NCBI GenBank assembly: GCA_963925495.1
Contig: CAWUST010000072.1
Location: forward strand, 1 to 16,398
Length of the DNA stretch: 16,398 bases
Direction: 5' to 3'
From: UBA2108 sp963925495
GTDB lineage: Bacteria > Bacteroidota > Bacteroidia > Flavobacteriales_G > Salibacteraceae
Of this stretch, positions 14,229 through 16,398 are shown piece by piece (position 1 is the stretch's first letter; each line of letters begins with the position of its first letter). A program made the translations under genes and the position numbers. The notes beneath the pieces are model-generated. The model made no database searches, had not been told where the DNA came from, and saw nothing but the letters and a program-made list of their open reading frames with translations.

Positions 14229-14407
14229 GAGCTCTTGATTACGCGAAATTTGGAAAAGAAAAACACCAAATTCCTGGTAAAAAAATGAAAATGCCTTATT
14301 GCGGAGTTCCCGGAGAAGTGCTAAGTGATAAATTCGAATTAAGAGAATGGGCTTTTACCTCATGGGAAATTACCCTAAAGACAAAAAAAACAAAGAAGAA
14401 AGAGTGA
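14204..14407 (+). pseudogene. Coding-like open frame without a proper start: small gene or frameshifted gene end
   Basis: This frame (different from the genes on either side) is open for 67 codons after a stop at 14201-14203. The first canonical start is ATG 14285, which would give a 40-residue basic protein. The 27 codons before that ATG also look coding, with AT-rich third positions and sensible residues (GTGVGALDYAKFGKEKHQIP). Downstream comes KMPYCGVPGEVLSDKFELRE and a lysine-rich end. Its TGA overlaps the GTG start of the next gene as GTGA, a typical coupling overlap, so it was probably translated. A one-base indel between 14204 and 14228 would join it to the DUF6495-type gene. I do not recognise the sequence. 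Confidence 0.4.
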
Positions 14408-14868
14408 TTAAACTTACTTTAGATTTCAAAAAACAGGTTTATCAGGATTGTTTGGATTTAGTTGAAAAGAAAAATCAACTACTACATCATGAAATAAAAG
14501 CTGCTCAGGAAGCTGGGAATGATCAAACTAAAAGTTCGGCAGGCGATAAACACGAAACAGGAAGAGCAATGGCTCAACTGACTCAAGAAAATTTAGGAAA
14601 ACAGATAGACCAAATACAACTATTACAACATGGCCTGAATGGCATAAATCCAGAAAATAAAATGGATAAAGTCGAGATTGGAGCTTTGATTCAAACCAAT
14701 GAAATGTTATTATTTGTTGGTGTTTCTCTAGGTAATTTGAATGTACTTAATCAATCTGTTTTTGCAATTTCACTGGCTTCACCATTAGGAAATGCCATGC
14801 GTAATAAGAAGGCGAAGGACGTTATTTCATTTCGTAATAAGAATGTTGAAATACTAGATATAATTTGA
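14404..14868 (+). CDS. GreA/GreB C-terminal-domain-like protein
   Basis: With the GTG start at 14404 the protein has 154 residues. An N-terminal helical hairpin (about 8-80) contains TKSSAGDKHETGRAM (42-56). The C-terminal domain (about 88-150) resembles the FKBP-like C-terminal domain of transcription elongation factor GreA: VEIGALIQTNEMLLFVGVSLG, then ISLASPLGNAMRNKKAKDVISF. Many Bacteroidota relatives of about 150 residues carry the misleading label 3-oxoacyl-ACP synthase, but no thiolase-fold feature is present. An ATG at 14347 would add 19 residues, but those overlap the coding-like frame of 14204-14407 and are not typical of the family. The GTGA overlap with that frame supports GTG. The start of the next gene overlaps this stop by four bases. 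RNA polymerase interaction is plausible but unproven. Confidence 0.72.
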   Translation: MIKLTLDFKKQVYQDCLDLVEKKNQLLHHEIKAAQEAGNDQTKSSAGDKHETGRAMAQLTQENLGKQIDQIQLLQHGLNGINPENKMDKVEIGALIQTNEMLLFVGVSLGNLNVLNQSVFAISLASPLGNAMRNKKAKDVISFRNKNVEILDII

Positions 14869-16073
14869 AAGTAGCAATAATTGGAGGCGGAGCAGCAGGT
14901 TTTTTTGCAGCTATTTCAGCAAAAGAACACCATAAGGATGCTCAGGTAACTATTTATGAAAAATCCACCAAATTACTTTCTAAAGTAAGAGTAAGTGGAG
15001 GTGGAAGGTGTAATGTAACTCATGCTTGTTTCGAAATACATGAATTACTGAAATTCTATCCGAGAGGAAATCGTTTTCTTAAAAAAGCCTTTCCTAAATT
15101 CAATACCACACATACCGTAAAATGGTTCGAAGAAAGAGGAGTTGAGCTTAAAACTGAAAAAGACAATCGCATGTTTCCCGTTTCGGATTCATCTCAATCC
15201 ATTATCGATTGCTTGACTAAAGAAACTCAAAAGCTAGGGGTCGAGATTAAGCTACAATCCACAATAAAAGAACTAAGTGTGTTGCCCGAAGGCATTGAAT
15301 TAGATTTTGGTACCGGAAATAGCCTAATAGTGGATAAATTGATTGTTGCCTCAGGTGGTTCGCCAAAATTAGAAGGATTTAATTGGTTACAAGAGCTGGG
15401 GCATTCTATTGAAACACCAGTTCCTTCTTTATTTACGTTTAACATGCCTAATGAACCTATTAAAGAACTTATGGGCGCTGTAGCAGAAAATGCAAAAGTT
15501 CGAATTCAAGGAACCAAGCTAGTGGCAAACGGGCCACTGTTAATTACACACTGGGGAACGAGTGGGCCTGCAATTCTTAAGTTGTCTGCATTTGGTGCAC
15601 GACTTTTGGCAGAAAGGAATTATGATTTTAAAATACAGGTTAATTGGATTAATGCCAGTACAGAAGAAGAGTACAGACCGATCTTCCTTTCCAACCTGGC
15701 AGAAAATAGAAAAATGAAAATTGGAAACCTAAAAGTGGAGGGTATTCCAAAACGATTGTGGGCATTTTTCTTGGACAAACTAGAGATTAGTGCCGATATT
15801 GTTTGCCTGGACTTAAGTAAAAAGAAAATCAATAGAATAATAAATACCTTGCTAAACGATGAATATTCGGTAAAAGGCAAAACAACTTTTAAAGAAGAGT
15901 TCGTAACTTGTGGAGGAGTATCATTGGGTGAAATAAACCCATTTACCATGCAGAGCATGGTAGTACCCAATCTTTATTTCGCTGGTGAAGTAATGGATGT
16001 GGATGGTGTAACCGGTGGATTTAATTTCCAAAATGCCTGGACAAGTGGATTTGTTGCAGGGAAATTACTGTAA
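14865..16073 (+). CDS. HI0933/YhiN-family FAD-dependent flavoprotein
   Basis: The 402-residue protein starts at a TTG that overlaps the previous stop as TTGA. The initiation site is fixed because the Rossmann motif begins at once (MKVAIIGGGAAGFFAA, with GGGAAG at 7-12). A second conserved block, VRVSGGGRCNVTH, lies at about 41-53. The C-terminal FAD-binding signature YFAGEVMDVDGVTGGFNF begins at about 371 and runs into QNAWTSGFVAG. These are diagnostic of the HI0933-like/YhiN family, also called BaiN/RdsA type. The family is widespread, and most members have no proven substrate. One relative, BaiN, acts in bile acid dehydroxylation, and that cannot be transferred here. The protein is cytoplasmic and full length for the family. 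Translational coupling to the GreA-like gene is likely, with no clear functional link. Confidence 0.9.
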   Translation: MKVAIIGGGAAGFFAAISAKEHHKDAQVTIYEKSTKLLSKVRVSGGGRCNVTHACFEIHELLKFYPRGNRFLKKAFPKFNTTHTVKWFEERGVELKTEKDNRMFPVSDSSQSIIDCLTKETQKLGVEIKLQSTIKELSVLPEGIELDFGTGNSLIVDKLIVASGGSPKLEGFNWLQELGHSIETPVPSLFTFNMPNEPIKELMGAVAENAKVRIQGTKLVANGPLLITHWGTSGPAILKLSAFGARLLAERNYDFKIQVNWINASTEEEYRPIFLSNLAENRKMKIGNLKVEGIPKRLWAFFLDKLEISADIVCLDLSKKKINRIINTLLNDEYSVKGKTTFKEEFVTCGGVSLGEINPFTMQSMVVPNLYFAGEVMDVDGVTGGFNFQNAWTSGFVAGKLL

Positions 16074-16086
16074 ATCAGATAGATGT

Positions 16087-16398
16087 TTATTCTTTAAGAA
16101 CATTTACGTGCCCTTTATTTTTAATCTCTTCTCCATTAGGAAACTGATAATTAATTGCCCAAAAGTAAAGACCGGCTGTTACCGTTCACCCTTTTATGGT
16201 TTCGTCCCATTCTAGTTCAAAATCTTTTGAACTAAACATTAGCCTTCCCGAACGATCACGCACCAGACTAATGATACCTTGTCCTAAATTCTAGAATTAG
16301 ATTCTATTAAATTTAAAGGAGGTAACCCTATAAAATAATACTTGTTAAGAAGAGAATGTAATACCTTTTACCAAGTACCGGCAGGTGAAAACAAAAAA
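16087..16398 (-). pseudogene. Degenerate C-terminal sorting domain (CHU_C, type IX secretion type B), truncated at window edge
   Basis: Read on the minus strand, this stretch contains recognisable pieces of a gliding-motility-associated C-terminal domain. They are NKYYFIGLPPLNLIESNSR (about 16290-16345), then RDRSGRLMFSSKDFELEWDE (about 16207-16266), then TVTAGLYFWAINYQFPNGEE and a closing KNKGHVNVLKE with TAA at 16087-16089. The order and spacing match the family pattern (FSPNGDG, then IYDRWGRLVF, WDGT, GTYFY and a final short strand). The frame is broken by an in-frame TGA at 16186-16188, a TAG at 16291-16293, a frame change around 16285-16300 and a TAA at 16368-16370. It is therefore the decayed 3' end of a gene for a surface or secreted protein exported by the type IX system, running past the window. 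Sequence error near a contig end is the alternative. Confidence 0.7.

Noticed and set aside
13985..14269. 94-codon minus-strand open frame
   Set aside because: It is antisense to the DUF6495-type gene, is low in complexity and resembles no family.
14404..14868. 3-oxoacyl-ACP synthase label often given to relatives of this protein
   Set aside because: The protein is only 154 residues and has a GreA-like C-terminal domain, with no ketosynthase active-site motif.
15620..15970. 116-codon open frame on the minus strand
   Set aside because: It lies wholly inside the well-supported flavoprotein gene on the other strand and its translation has no recognisable motif.
16015..16215. 66-codon + strand frame at the end of the flavoprotein gene
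   Set aside because: It starts inside the conserved end of the flavoprotein and runs antisense across the CHU_C relic, so it is an accidental opening.

Overview
This window is a stretch of chromosome from a low-GC member of the Bacteroidota, most likely a flavobacterium-like marine or freshwater lineage. The clues agree. Start codons lack clear Shine-Dalgarno sequences. Several upstream regions carry the Bacteroidota -7 element TAnnTTTG. The proteins include families largely confined to this phylum (a DUF4294-type protein, a DUF6495-type protein, a GreA-like short protein). The right edge holds the decayed remains of a type IX secretion (CHU_C) sorting domain. This is mostly housekeeping and accessory metabolism. 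I see no transposase, phage gene, CRISPR array, tRNA or rRNA.

Layout. 1-216 is the 3' end of a di-haem cytochrome c peroxidase/MauG-family gene. 321-2640 is a sulfur-handling cluster on the + strand: a metallo-beta-lactamase (persulfide dioxygenase-like) protein fused to two rhodanese domains, a free single-domain rhodanese, and a membrane-anchored rhodanese. A palindrome resembling a Crp/Fnr-family operator sits where a class II activator would bind upstream of the first gene. 2825-5063 encodes a biotin carboxylase (accC) with no carrier or carboxyltransferase partner nearby, then a Bax inhibitor-1/YccA-type membrane protein. A secreted DUF4294-type protein follows. It converges on a minus-strand cytochrome c'-like haem protein.

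6351-10910 is the metabolic core: an NAD+-dependent molybdenum/tungsten formate dehydrogenase of two large subunits. The first is a NuoE-NuoF fusion (NAD and FMN side). The second is a 931-residue catalytic subunit with NuoG-like iron-sulfur domains and a cysteine, not selenocysteine, active site. A GC-rich palindromic repeat lies between the two genes. Electrons should pass from formate through a chain of Fe-S clusters to FMN and NAD+. Accessory genes (fdhD, molybdopterin synthesis) are not in the window.

11117-13332 (minus strand) holds a GT87-type membrane glycosyltransferase and an aminocarboxymuconate-semialdehyde decarboxylase (ACMSD) very like the animal enzyme, probably co-transcribed. 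13755-16073 (+ strand) holds a DUF6495-type protein, an unexplained coding-like stretch in another frame, a GreA-like protein and a HI0933/YhiN-type flavoprotein. The last three are joined by 4-base overlaps (GTGA, TTGA), suggesting translational coupling with non-ATG starts. 16087-16398 (minus) is a pseudogene fragment of a CHU_C-terminated secreted protein.

No clearly new system is visible. The best leads are the possible Crp/Fnr operator ahead of the sulfur cluster, the orphan reading frame at 14204-14407, the CHU_C relic and the palindromic repeat inside the formate dehydrogenase operon.
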